Source of the DNA: Timema cristinae
Lineage: Eukaryota > Arthropoda > Insecta > Phasmatodea > Timematidae
Reading direction: 5' to 3'
NCBI GenBank assembly: GCA_039000515.1
Contig: JBCFYV010002255.1
Location: 22,055,963 to 22,119,962 of the forward strand
DNA length: 64,000 bases
A program made the translations under genes and the position numbers. The notes beneath the pieces were generated by a model. It made no database searches and was not told where the DNA came from. It worked only from the letters and a program-made list of their open reading frames with translations. Below are positions 1 to 10,759 of this stretch, one piece after another; within the stretch, counting starts at the first letter, position 1, and every line of letters begins with the position of its first letter.

Positions 1-121
1 CCATGCAAATGCGGGTTCACTTCCTTTAATACAACCTTCCCAATTCCTAATCCATTAGCGTAATTAGTACTTAAAAGCGTATAACCCGATTGGTTAGTAA
101 AACGCGGTGCAAAATAATAAA
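1..121 (+). mobile_element. SINE-A (subfamily A2), 3' part, cut by window start
   Basis: The 3' half of a SINE-A copy. It has the A2-type body and ends in the tail CCCGAT-GGTTAGTAAAACGCGGTGC followed by an A/T-rich run. It lies directly against a minus-strand H fragment and appears to have inserted into it. Confidence 0.8.
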
Positions 122-213
122 ATAAATTATAATCTTTTCCCTTTTACTCCCATACCTCGCGCGAGCCGGGAACTGAGTCGGGTCTGCTATGATGAACGCT
201 CTTGAATAAATGT
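122..213 (-). mobile_element. Family H fragment (TTAA-type DNA element end)
   Basis: On the minus strand this reads GAGCGTTCATCATAGCAG, then a GC-rich segment, then GTATGGGAGTAAAAGGGAAA. It matches the 5' ends of the H copies at 60.5 and 63.7 kb. The rest of the copy lies to the left of the SINE and outside the window. Confidence 0.7.
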
Positions 214-1572
214 CAATAAAGGTTCAATAAATGATGGCCTGACTCTACTTATAAAGTTGATCCCACCTTGTAAAGGTCTCTTTATAACAATCGTGGTCTA
301 TAACGTTTCAATATTGTTGACTACGTTTGATTACTGGTGGGTGTAGCAGCTGTGACGGTTACGCCAACAACACTGCCGAGCTCAAGGGTGGAGAAAATTG
401 GGCTCACAGTTCATTTAGAGCCAACGAGGTGGAATTTTTTGGGCTACTGCTATTACAGTACTGTGCAAATATTTATTTATTCCCCTAGTAGTGTGATGAG
501 GTTTCTTTTGACAGTGATTTCTGGAGCCGCGATAAACTAAGTTTCATAATTTCCTAAAAAAAAAAATACAAAAAAACATGCTAACGTAGAGGTTGTGCCA
601 GAATTTTTTAAATATCAAATATATTTAAATAAGGGAATTCTTGAGACATATATACCTATACTGAGTATATATATATTTATTTATATAGTAGTAATACTTG
701 CATATATAATATATACTTATATATGTGCATGTATTACAAATATTCAAAAGAGGGAATTTAATAAATAAACTATATAACAGCAAGCTTTCCTTAAGACAAT
801 TATTCCCAGGATTTCTACCAAAGAGATTTTCAAAATCCTATTAATATGAAAAAATTAAACATTGTCTGTCTATTATTTGTTTGTTTGTTTGTTTGTTTGT
901 TGCGCAAACACGTCCAAACCACTGTAAATAGCGCTAAAATTTCGCTTGGAGATAACTTGGACGTTCAGTTAACATATAGATTATATTTTTCTACTAAAAT
1001 GAAATATGACTTTTTTTAAATATTTTGTTTTAAAAAACGTGATTAAATTTCCTATGGAAAGTATAACTCATTTTTAATTCTTCGCAATCCATGGTTAGAG
1101 AAAGTATTGTGATCATAAAACAATCTATTTCAAGATTTTGATAGATGTCGACATAGTGTACATAACCCCCTTTAACATAAACTGTAATTTCCGCATTGCC
1201 ATTTGCCTGTTACTGGTAATAAGGCCAACATCATTTCAACGATTGAGCTAGGACTTTGTGTCTAGGATTTTCATTTCTCATAGGAGTTTTTGAAATTATA
1301 TAGCTAAGCCTAAAATTAAGTTTAGTGTTCTGATGGGCAAACAGAAAAAAATAATATCAAATTTTGCTCCAATGATTATGATTAAAATGCCTATAAAATT
1401 CTGCAGTCATACTAAGTAAAAACTGGGCATTCACAAATTTAAGTGTTTTCACTTCTTTCTACATTATATTCTACATTATTTACGTGATTGGTTTTCTATT
1501 GAAAATCTTCTCCATGGAGAAATTGCAACTTCCATTTCAAAGGAAATAATAAAAGACTATTTTTTTATTTTT
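214..1572. other. AT-rich non-repetitive stretch
   Basis: I see no gene or recognisable element here. It holds an A-rich run near 557-575, TA-rich simple sequence at 645-735 and a TTTG microsatellite at 876-901. A 67-codon frame at 337-540 has no protein-like features. Confidence 0.5.
876..901. repeat. (TTTG)n microsatellite
   Basis: Six to seven tandem TTTG units, followed directly by GCGCAAACACG. No other motif is attached. Confidence 0.9.
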
Positions 1573-1826
1573 TTATTTTGCACAGCTTCTTACTAACCAT
1601 TTGGGTTTGACGCTCAAGTACGAATTACACTAATGGATAAGGAATTGTGAAGGTTGAATTTAGAGGAAGTGAGCCCACATTTGCGTGGAGGTATAGTGGA
1701 AAACCATTTAAGGAAAACCACCCCCGGTTCACCCAATGGAGATTCGAACCTCAGCCTCACCATCCTCGGCAGGCTAGCTCAACACGAATCTAGCGCGTTA
1801 GCTAACTACACCACCTAGGCGGGTTA
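1573..1826 (-). mobile_element. SINE-A2, near full length
   Basis: On the minus strand it reads CCCGCCTAGGTGG with an A-box region, the B-box-like GGTTCGAATCTCC, the body, and a degenerate tail. It shares the A2 head and the AGTGAGCCC-type body with the copies at 20.6 and 50.3 kb. Confidence 0.8.
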
Positions 1827-2449
1827 AAAGACTAGTACTAACTTTACCGGGTTTTGCAGCCAACACCAAGAATGTGTCCAAGAAAAAACATAATTTCAAA
1901 AGAAATTAAGTTTGGGTTGAAAATATATCAATAATATATATATTCTACTAAGATAAACTGAGTTTCCTATTTACATTATTTTATAAAATATAAAAGATAA
2001 AGGTAAGATCATTCACAGCTAAAATGTACATACAGATGGGTCAAAGGGCCGACTATTTAGCTACTGAATATGGACCACAAATCAAGTTACCCAAAATTTG
2101 GCATGGGTAAGATGGCTTGACGATGGGAGGTAAGCCTTTCTCTGTTCATACAGATAAGCACGAACTTGATGAATGTGAAGAGTAGTACTTTTAGGAGCTT
2201 ATGAAATCCTCCAGAGAGTCATCTTCATCTATCTTCCTTACACATTCTTTTTCAACAGATATACTAATGTTGTGACAATTCCAGGTGAGTGCTATGGTGT
2301 TTTTTTTAGTATAAACATTATTTCTCAAAAAACTTTACAATCAATAAAGTTTTGTTCTCATACAAGACCCAGATATTTGATTTACAAGGAAGCTTAAGAG
2401 AATGCGTGTGCAATTGTTTTTAATGAAATCCGTTTATCATTTATATTCC
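1827..2449. other. Non-repetitive stretch
   Basis: No element or gene is recognised apart from a possible micro-exon at 2259-2284. The 2010-2250 part is less AT-biased than its surroundings. Confidence 0.4.
2259..2284 (+). other. Possible 26-nt micro-exon (splice-signal match only)
   Basis: A pyrimidine-rich tract ending CTTTTTCAACAG at 2258 is followed by 26 nt and then the near-ideal donor CCAG/GTGAGT at 2285. One reading phase is open (YTNVVTIP). No coding homology is recognised. Such signal pairs arise by chance in AT-rich DNA, so this is only a candidate. Confidence 0.15.
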
Positions 2450-2845
2450 CATTACGACGTTGCCTACTTTTTGGTTTTGAAGCTATTTCACAAAGCGGGT
2501 TGCATCTTATCTTGACGCACCTAAGCAGTCTAAGCACTATCACACTTAGACATCAATATACGAAATAAAAAAAGGAGGAAGAAAATGAGAGGTTCACACT
2601 GTGAGGCCTCTTGTTATCTTCTGATAACACTTTCCCTCTTCCTCTGACGTGTATACACACTCCCTATACTATTTGCTGCTGGGATGTAGTGACTTGCATT
2701 TCAAAATTACCTTTTCCTTATTTACTATTCTATATTGGCATGTATCCGCGGTTCTTATTTTATTCTACATCCTATAGGAAGCTTTCTACTTGCCATTTTC
2801 GAGAATAGAACAAATAGCTTGAGATTTATACTATTTAAATATATT
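2450..2845 (+). mobile_element. Family E copy
   Basis: It begins with the family terminus ACGACGTTGCCTAC and includes AAGCAGTCTAAGCACTATCA and CCTCTTCCTCTGACG. Related copies lie at 34.4, 54.1 and 56.2 kb, all on the plus strand. The 65-codon frame at 2611-2808 lies inside it and is not a gene. The 3' terminus is not recognisable. Confidence 0.7.
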
Positions 2846-2939
2846 TTAAAAAATTAATTCACTATAAACCAAGTAACTGCTTTTATTCCCCATTCTTTTG
2901 GTATTCGAATCTTGGATCTTCGTCTAATTGGACTTCACC

Positions 2940-3060
2940 CGCAGTCGCGCTCTATCGACAAGGGTTATATAAATCACGGAAAGAGGTCGCACCTTTGCGC
3001 ATGCGCGTCACGGCCTTGAATCGTGAGGCAGAAGTTAAACTTATAGAGATATCCATCCAC
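2940..3060. promoter_or_regulatory. Promoter-like motif cluster (weak)
   Basis: A TATATAAA box at 2966-2973 is followed about 25 bp later by TGCGCATGCGC at 2996-3006, a perfect NRF-1-type palindrome. The segment is GC-richer than its surroundings. No exon is recognised downstream. The same GCGCATGCGC core occurs inside family H at about 12.33 kb, so it may come from a repeat. Confidence 0.15.
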
Positions 3061-3097
3061 TTTCGTTCAGGTGGGAAAACCCATTAAAGAAGCCCAA

Positions 3098-3119
3098 TTT
3101 TTTTTTTTTTTTTTTTTTT
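3098..3119. repeat. Poly-T tract
   Basis: An uninterrupted run of 22 T. Confidence 0.95.
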
Positions 3120-3933
3120 ACTCCGCGGTTACCCAATAAAGTAAGACTGTGCAAAAAGCGACTTTTATGACCTAACATTTGCTGGCAGCTTCTGTTTTAA
3201 CGAATAAAGTCGTTCGATAATGTTTATGAAGGATTTTGTAAATACAAAAACAATGGTCAGGGAGGAGGCGAATGTAAGAATGTCTACATGATTTACGATG
3301 ATTTGTTCTGAATTATGTAGTCGTTGAAAATATATAATTGGCTATTAACGTTTTTAAAGAAAAATAAATTTACTATATTAGCTCTTTTGTAAATTAATTT
3401 GAGCATGCCTAATTTAAGCTATTATACACAAAAGAAAATGAATATTAATACTCTCTTTATATTCAGTATTTATATTACATAAACGAACTGTTCAATTAAA
3501 TTAAGATACCCTTTATAAAATAATATACAGTCTAATTTTCATAGAAAGGGTTTTTAAGAAAATCAAACCTATATTTTCGAAGCCAACATTGAAAATATTT
3601 TACTATATTATTAGTGTTACCTTATGGGTACTAATATTATTCATCAAAGTTAACAGCTGCTGATAACACGACTTAAAGTAGATACTAAAAAAACTATAAA
3701 GCATATATAGTACAGTTTCAAATTTGTCAGATAAATTTCTTACCAAAGAAATAGGATTGTAGCAATTCATGTACACAAAAAAAAACTACTTAAGGACCTT
3801 ATGGGACACGTCCATATGCAAGTATTAATAGTAAACACGGATCTATAACATTTGAACTGTTATATATTTAATTTATACCCAGTGTGTATTCCTCAGCACA
3901 TTCATAACCATCTAGATTGCTCTAAATCTCTCT

Positions 3934-4150
3934 TCAGTGGCCGAATGGTCTAAGGCGTCACTCTCATGTTAGACTGGCCTGCTGATGACGGGGATTTTAA
4001 GGTGAAAAATCCTGGTTGGGCTTACTGGGGGGTGGATATTCCTAAATGGTTTCCCACCCTCACTCCACTCTACTAAAATGCTGGTATATTACCTATAAAA
4101 TGCTTCCTTCCTCATCCTTAGCCTAGTAGAGTGCCTATCACATAGTTGAC
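3934..4150 (+). mobile_element. SINE-A copy, diverged 3' half
   Basis: The head has the A-box GTGGCCGAATGGTCTAAGGC. The B-box region is corrupted, while the body 'CCTAAATGGTTTCCCACCC' is clear. The standard GTAAGACGCGG tail is absent. It runs directly into SINE-C. Confidence 0.75.
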
Positions 4151-4452
4151 CTCATTGGTTTTGGGGTAAAGTGGTCACCTCAGGCTCTGATATTTGTGGG
4201 TTCAAATCCAGCTGGGGTTGACAGATTTTCCTAGAACGATTAAAACCATATCATAATTTTCTTCGGAGGGGAAGTAAAGCCAGTCCATGTAAATTGTGGC
4301 ATGTAAAAGAACCCTTGAAAGTATGTGAAAATAACTTTCCTCAAAAGATTAGTAGACCCTTTCACTCTCCCTCTTAGAAATTCTCGTGTGCTGATATATT
4401 CAGTCGGTTCATAAAGTGCACACTAAATACATCAAATAAATGAATAAAAGAG
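4151..4452 (+). mobile_element. SINE-C copy
   Basis: A tRNA-like head contains TTTTGGGGTAAAGTGG as A-box and GGGTTCAAATCC as B-box. The ~220 bp body ends TCAGTCGGTTCATAAAGTG and has an AAATAAATGAATAAA tail. The 3' end matches the copy at 58.8-59.0 kb (CAGTTGGTTCGTAAAGTG). A third SINE family unrelated to A and B. Confidence 0.6.
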
Positions 4453-4701
4453 TAAAAACTATTATATATGCGTTTAACCTGTACAGGTAGTAATTAATAC
4501 GCAGTGATTAGAAAAAATTTGCCTTAACCATTCAACTCTACAAGTAAACCACTCTATATTCTCAGGAATACAAGGCTAGTTATAACTATCCTATCTTGGT
4601 CAAGGTAGCTTCGTTGTTTTTTACTCCACCCCACAGTTTTATAATAACATTTAATTAAATTAGCTTTTAAGTAGCTTATAGTAATTATTGGAGTGAATAC
4701 A

Positions 4702-4951
4702 TTAAGGCGGCAAAGAAGGGGACTTAAGTCAAGGTAAAAAAAAATAATTTCTAGTTTTATATCAAAACAAATTTTGGCAAAAAAAAGTATGTCTGTGTAT
4801 AGGTTTGGTTTTATTTTATGCGAATATTATGCCCAAATGGTGTTTTACGTCTGTCATTGGCATTGAATAATTTGAACTGGAATTTTTATCTTAATTTAAA
4901 AAGTGCAAAAATACTGTCCTTAACTCCCGTTTCCTACATCCCCACCTTTAA
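4702..4951. mobile_element. Short TTAA-flanked element related to family F
   Basis: It starts TTAAGGCGGCAAAGAAGGGG and ends with CCTTAACTCCCG and then CCTACATCCCCACCTTTAA, matching family F ends. The centre differs from the usual F palindrome, so it is a variant or internally rearranged copy. Confidence 0.55.
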
Positions 4952-5421
4952 GCTATAAAAAATAATCCTGGGTATATAAACATATGTAAGTATATGTAGG
5001 AGTTTTTAGTATAATCTGATAAATATCAATAAATTGTCATTGTGAGATAAAATGGAACGTGAGCTAAGTTCAGTATGCTTGCAAAATTTTTTTAGGAAAC
5101 ATTCATTTTGCCCGAAATAAATCAATTATCTCTTAAATAGATAAGCTTAAAGTTGAATTAATTTTCTACGCATAGGGGTATACAATATTCTTGACCATTT
5201 ATCATGGACAAGATGGGATTTAGTAATACATTTCTTTAAATCAAGGAAAAATGTTATCAAACTATTCCAGGATACCAGTGACAATTTCTTAAAAATTTGT
5301 TGAGATTACTCTGTGTAGAAATAAAGCTAATTGTAAAAAAGTTTTATTTATCGTGTAAAAAAGAATCATATTAAAACTAAAAACTTGTACCATTACCACT
5401 CACGTTTTCTTTCGTTCCACA
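4952..5421. other. AT-rich non-repetitive stretch
   Basis: Nothing recognisable is seen between the F-related element and the G element. Confidence 0.4.
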
Positions 5422-5934
5422 TTAAGGCGATTGGTCCTTTTCATTTGACGTGGAAATGCAGAGCCATGGGAACAAACGGTATGCAATAATTTTTATTGTT
5501 TTCCAATTTTCTTTTCAAAACCCGTTTGTTCAAAGATAGAAGCATGTTGATTAAATTATACCTTTTATATTCACACCTTTATATTTTTAACAGTGATCAA
5601 ATATTGATAAAACTGACATTTTTCAATAGAAAGCTGCTAGCTTTGTAATTAAATATAAGAAAATGTAACAATTAATAAACATCGATACATTATCTTAGAA
5701 GGGGTGTTGAAAATATTAACACAGAAATTTCACTTGTTTTCGAGAAAACTGGTATTTGCAATCCGGTAGCTAGCGCCATCTATGGTTTCCGTAATTCGTC
5801 TGTTCTTATTGGCTCGATAGGATACTTTGATCAGTTGTGAAGCCACGCCACGCCTTTCACCCTCTCGCCCACCATCCTACAAAATAGGTTTTAGACTTGC
5901 ACTCGACAGGGCCAAGGGCCTTAACAAACTTACT
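5422..5934 (+). mobile_element. Family G DNA element (TTAA ends), uninterrupted copy
   Basis: It is bounded by TTAA at both ends. The left end is AAGGCGATTGGTCCTTTTC and the right end, reverse-complemented, is AAGGCCCTTGGCCCTGTC, so about 15 of the first 20 positions agree. A second copy lies inverted at 42798-44240 and carries a Tc1-like insertion. No coding capacity is seen, so it is non-autonomous. Confidence 0.7.
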
Positions 5935-6165
5935 CTAAATTCAATCTATTCCACGAACTTTTTTAAAAAAAGTTCCATTGATTAAATTATAGTTTTCCAC
6001 TTGCAAGTTTTGAGATGTCTACAGGACTAATTCTTAATGGGGTAGCAATAGATCAATATGCAAAGAAAAGGTTTTTCACAGAAGATTCTCAAATTTTCCC
6101 CTTTTATTTCAAGCTGTAAAATTTTTATTTTGTTGTTGTTGATTGCTAAAATTAGAATTTGCTTA

Positions 6166-6663
6166 TCTATACTTATAAAATAACATGTCCTGATTGATTG
6201 ACTGACTGACTGACTGACTGATTCATCATCGCCGAGCGCAAACTATCAAGGCTACAAGCATGAAATTCGGACTGTATATTCATTTTGTTATGTAGGCACC
6301 CACTAAGAAAGGATTTTAGAAAATTCCACCCCAAAGGGGTCAAAATAGGGGATGATAATATGTATGATAATATGTATGAAAGTCCGTCATTTTGAAAGTT
6401 ACATAATCAAAATTTTGTATTTCGGTTATTGACGTAAAACAAATAAATACGTGTTTCAGTAATTTTGGAAATTTTATTTAATAAGGGATGAAAAAGGGGG
6501 TGAAAGTTTGTATCGGACTTGCATTATTTTTGATCTGAGGTCAAGTTATGGTCATCAACGTAACGTAATATTTTAAATTAATCTGTAAATACATATGTAT
6601 ATTTTCGTATTTGTATATAATCAACTTCCACGTGAGCAAAGCCGCGAGCAACAGCTATCTAGT
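6166..6663 (+). mobile_element. Helitron-like non-autonomous element
   Basis: It starts TCTATACTTATAAAATAACA, has a GACT-type simple repeat, CGCCGAGC, a CACTAAGAAAGGATTTTAGA block and CCACCCCAAAGGGGTC. It ends AAAGCCGCGAGCAACAGC then TATCTAGT. A 5' TC and a 3' CTAGT preceded by a GC-rich potential hairpin are Helitron traits, and similar elements are common in arthropods (recalled, not searched). The 5' flank is A as expected; the 3' flank is C rather than T. Confidence 0.5.
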
Positions 6664-6949
6664 CTGAAAATAAAATACTGACATTAGCTACTAAGTAATT
6701 TAAAATAGTTGATCTTGCATTGATTTATTTCTTTTCAAAACATTGTGATTAGATTGTTAGAGTTGTATTAACTTCCATCTGAACGAACTGCCTATCATCA
6801 TCCAATTTGTGTCCATTCCCAGTATTTCAGACGTCGATTAGTAAAATGTGACAAGACAATTATGTCATGAGATACTGGCCATGAAACGGCCCTGTATGAA
6901 AAGTTGCCTACACATCATATGTCTCGGCATGGGCTGAGAATAGTTATAA

Positions 6950-7275
6950 AATTGGGGGTACATGGGACATGATAAAGGTAAGTGTTTTTGCAGTTATCTT
7001 ATTTATATTTTTTGGCCAAAATAGATAAAATATTGATCAAGTAGACACCTAGAGTTTGATCTTATTCACATGGTTATATCAACAGTTGTTGAATATAGTC
7101 ATGATTTTAGGGGCAGTAGATGAGAAACTTTTTAAATGAACAGAAAAAGATGTCATTAAAATATTTAAAAACTGTTGATATCACAATATAAATAAAATGA
7201 AATCAAATGTTTATACTGGAGAGATATATAATTTTATTTTGACCAAAAAAAGAAGTGTTGCTGTAAAAATTGAGG
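6950..7275 (+). mobile_element. Family F palindromic MITE, 3' truncated
   Basis: It has the F core with both CAACAGTTGTTGAATAT and its inverted partner AAACTGTTGATATCAC about 110 bp apart. The right terminal ~60 bp is missing. A 61-codon frame at 7197-7382 overlaps it and is not a gene. Confidence 0.8.
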
Positions 7276-7772
7276 AAATAATGTTCTCAACTAGCGTTTT
7301 CTATATTCTCACCGTAATGTTAGTATTTTTTAAGATCATTTCTGAAAACGTTTTGGGACAAAATAATAGATTTTTTTTATAGACACATTTTGCTAAATTT
7401 TCTACATATAATGCTTGAATATTTATAATGGACATCCTGGAACTAGACTAGGATTTTTTCTTTAAATCAATTATCACCATGCGCCTAACATTGACTCAAG
7501 AAATGTTGAGATTGTTATATGTATACAAATTACACTAAATGTATGTAGTAGAGGTATTTCTGTTTAGTTTTAGGCAAATATGAATAGAATGTATTTTTAT
7601 TAGATATGATCAAATTAATTTTTAAACAAATAACTGTTATAAGCGTTCCTGAACGCTTGTCATAGGCATAATGTAATTAAAACATTAACTAAATCACTGA
7701 TCAGACACACATCATTGTTGAATTATTAAACGCCCTTCAGCTTAATAAAAAAAAATATATTGTTTATTTTTT
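7276..7772. other. AT-rich non-repetitive stretch
   Basis: Nothing recognisable. Confidence 0.4.
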
Positions 7773-8010
7773 TAGCGCTGAGTTAAGGCAATCGACGTGT
7801 GTACTAACTACGCCAATGGTTTTAGGGATAAATAAGGTTATATTTAGAGGAAGTGTATCCACATTTGTGTGGAGGGAGAGTGGAAAACCAGTTTGTAAAA
7901 AACCCCCTTCAGTACACTGACCAAGATTCTAACCTCGATCTCCCCGTCATCAGTAATCTAGTCCACTGCGAGAGTAGCGCGTTGGACCACGCGGCCACCG
8001 AAGCAAGTTT
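7773..8010 (-). mobile_element. SINE-A copy
   Basis: The minus strand reads the head ACTTGCTTCGGTGGCCGCGTG, a degenerate B-box, the body and part of the tail (TTAGCGCTGA in plus orientation). A 61-codon frame inside it is a by-product of the SINE. Confidence 0.8.
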
Positions 8011-8159
8011 TTTATTATTATTAACTTTATCTCTTTAATAGGAACTCTAGTTATGCTAAGTTCCATCATCAAGCAAGATATGCCGACCAACTGAATGACC
8101 GCCCTCTTTTTTATATAAAATAGTGCCAATGTTTACGAATAGAGAGTGTCATTTGCTCA

Positions 8160-8370
8160 GCACAACAAACCCTCTGGCTGCTAATCTCAGTTTTCTAGAC
8201 CGTAGCTGCCACTTATTTATTCAAGTGGCTCCCAATTTGTCGTAACGAGGCTGAGCTAACCCCGTTCCAGATCCAATGTTTCACAAATGAATTCTGGAAA
8301 TGCCGGGGATCAAACCCGTGACCTCTGTATATGTAGTCAAGAGCTCTGAGCACTAAACTACAGGGTCGGT
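8160..8370 (-). mobile_element. SINE-D (tRNA-derived), single copy
   Basis: On the minus strand a tRNA-like head has TAGTTTAGTGCTCAGAGCTC (A-box) and CGGGTTTGATCCCCGG (T-arm with a 5-bp stem). A body unrelated to SINE-A, -B or -C follows. Only one copy is seen. Confidence 0.5.
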
Positions 8371-8929
8371 CTTAGTTACGCTATCAGAAATAAATTTTAA
8401 TTAATACCTCATATTATTGATATAACAAGATATGTTCAATTTTAAGCCAACGTAAAATATTGTAGACAGGTTAATACAATAAAAACATACTAAACAAAAA
8501 TCACTAGGTATGGAAAAAAGAAAAACCTTCCAAGGTGCCTGGGGGCAGGAGAGTGGGAAAAGGCGTGGGAGTTGACTGATGCGATTGATTGGCTACCCTT
8601 GTCATTATCTTATTAGTTTGGAAGGAGCGGCACTCATTAAACAATTAATACATCAAAGCAATTATTCTGTATAGGGCATGAAAGAGATTTATCAGGTATT
8701 TATCAGGATTACCAAAGAGATGAAGTCATCTTTGGGTGTAGAGCGTGTTGTGGGAGTACTGTTGATGGTTAGGGTTTGATTTAAGACGGTCAAAAGGTCA
8801 AGGTCATTCGTTATTTATGTTTGATTTAGAATGGTATCTTCTTTTCTACCATCATACACATGATTATATTATTTTTAACGTTTTATTCCACGCATCTTAG
8901 TATTATTTTGTGTTATATCCATTTTATAT
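8371..8929. other. Non-repetitive stretch
   Basis: No gene or element is recognised. Confidence 0.4.
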
Positions 8930-9115
8930 TAATTACTATAGTGTTGTAAGAATGAGTAAGGCAGAATTTAAAGGAAATATATCTACATTTTCGTTGAAGA
9001 GGGTTGAAAACAATTTAGGGGAAAATACACTTAAAGCACTTGTATGGGATTCGAGCTCCAACATCCCCATAGTCGGCAGACCAGACTATTCCATTTTAAG
9101 AGTGATTTCTTAAAC
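8930..9115 (-). mobile_element. Decayed SINE-A
   Basis: Recognisable from the order of the body (GAGTAAGGCAGAATTTAAAG ... GAAAACAATTTAGG), the B-box remnant GATTCGAGCTCC and CCCCATAGTCGGCAGACCAG. An old copy. Confidence 0.6.
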
Positions 9116-9117
9116 CC

Positions 9118-9245
9118 TTATTTGAATGGAAAGAGAGTGGAAAAACTATTAGTCAAACTCGTTTTGTAAATATACCCGGTCGCGATTAGAACCTCGACCT
9201 CTTATATCACCGAAAAACCAGACAACATGAGTGTGACATTCAGTA
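9118..9245 (-). mobile_element. SINE-A head/body fragment
   Basis: A second decayed copy directly after the first: GGAAAGAGAGTGGAAAAAC, a B-box remnant GATTAGAACCTCGACC, and AGAGTGACGCC-like remnants. The pair may be a tandem arrangement. Confidence 0.5.
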
Positions 9246-9252
9246 CGTCACG

Positions 9253-9266
9253 CCCACGTACGTGGG
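9253..9266. repeat. Perfect 14-bp palindrome CCCACGTACGTGGG
   Basis: A perfect dyad with imperfectly continued arms (TCACG on the left, TGA on the right), inside a segment with several ACGT motifs. Any function is unknown. Confidence 0.8.
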
Positions 9267-9774
9267 TGACAAGGTGTTAAGTCAACGTAAGTGATGTTGT
9301 TGACATAAATTTCCTCTGTGTTTGAATAAGCGCATGTGACACAACCTTCAACTAAAATGAACGCGACACTATCCCCGGTGTTTTCATTCCTCCTTTACAA
9401 ACATTCTGTCTAATGCGCATTAAACGACTAATCCGTTGCAATCCATTTTATAAGAGGTTATTTATTCGATTCTTTTCCTCGGCAATGTGTTATTTTTAAG
9501 TGAACTTATAAACACTTTTCTTCTTGAAAACGTAATATATATATATTATTTTTTCAAATGCGTAGGACGAGAAAGGAAGCTTGAACGTGGGAGGTTCTTG
9601 ATGAAATCCAAATCAACCATTACAGAAAGCATAGCTGCCAAAAGAAACAATATGGTATGGTGGGCGAGGGAAGAATTTTAAGGGGGTGTCTTTCAATGAC
9701 ACGGACCTAAATAAACCCTTATACTTACTCTCCCCTTCACAGGGAAGGCGAGAGATATGTTTTTTTTTCTCTTA

Positions 9775-9778
<4 letters not shown>

Positions 9779-9819
<41 letters not shown>
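9779..9819. repeat. (TA)n microsatellite
   Basis: About 20 TA units. The frames across it are not genes. Confidence 0.95.
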
Positions 9820-9822
<3 letters not shown>

Positions 9823-10190
9823 TTTTTGGTATTTTTCCTCCTTTGAATTTGTCTATTTCTGGTATCCGTGGAGGGTTTTTTTTCTTCTTCTTCTTTTGGG
9901 AAGTGTTCCAGCTACCCGTCCATCAGCCAGCCAGATAGCGAGGTGCTGTTTTTACATCCACACCACCACTCAGGGGGCGGGACAGTTTTAGAAGGGACAA
10001 ACGTGGCTTTATAATGCCGAGACGAGAATATTTCACGGCATATTGGTCCGAAACTCTTATTACCACAATTATTATAATTTATTTTTGAATGAGCGCAGTG
10101 AGGTTCTGTTTCAACGACTAGTTGATATTTTCTCTGTCTGTATGCACGGATCGTTTTTTTTTTTGTTTTTTTCACGATGACTATCAAATT

Positions 10191-10481
10191 GGGTGATCTG
10201 GCGTTCTAGGGGTAAGGTGTGAGACTTCTGTGTTGGAGGTCCGGAGTTCAATCCTTTGTCCCGGCACAGATTTATCTAATTACCAAACCCTTCCTTCACC
10301 TCTGACAAGGCGTGTATTAATCACAACTTGTGAATGTGTGGAATGCCAGGCCCCCACCGTGGTTCGAATCCCACGTTAAACTGTAGGTCTTTCATTTCAT
10401 CTCACAATCACCCTACCATTACACATTAGCGTAAGTGCGTACAACCCGAACGGGTAGTAAGACGCGGTGCTAATAATAATA

Positions 10482-10515
<34 letters not shown>
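10191..10515 (+). mobile_element. SINE-B, complete, with 12-bp target-site duplication
   Basis: GACTATCAAATT is present at 10179-10190 and again at 10516-10527, bracketing the element exactly. The head has GTTCTAGGGGTAAGGTG (A-box) and GGAGTTCAATCC (B-box). A second T-arm-like module GTGGTTCGAATCCCAC lies in the middle. The tail is AACCCGAACGGGTAGTAAGA and CGCGGTGCTA plus (TAA)n. Best reference copy of the family in the window. Confidence 0.92.
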
Positions 10516-10759
10516 GACTATCAAATTCGTAGACTAATTTTAGTGAAATTTGGCAAGGACATTTTTAAACCCAGCTCGAATGATTTGTGTGATGGTTTCT
10601 TAAACTTGCTATCAGTTTCAATATGATGGTCGTTCAAAGTATTCTTCGTTTATCAACTCATCTAAACTGATTTGAATTTAAAACTCAAAGCAATCGATTG
10701 AGTATCTTAGGGCTTATCTTTGTAACAACGGCTATTATTTTTATAACCGCGTTTACTAC

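Larger units (their letters stand above)
2846..3933. other. Mostly AT-rich non-repetitive stretch
   Basis: Apart from a short GC-richer segment at 2940-3060 and a poly-T run at 3098-3119, I see nothing identifiable. Confidence 0.4.

Noticed and set aside
3934..4150. tRNA-Leu/Ser genes at SINE-A heads
   Set aside because: A- and B-boxes are present but the arms do not pair as in tRNAs and every copy continues into the SINE body.
7197..7382. 61-codon frame
   Set aside because: It lies mostly in the right arm of a family F palindrome.
10465..10513. Possible CRISPR-like or satellite array in the TAA runs
   Set aside because: These are simple (TAA)n tails of SINE-B copies without spacers.
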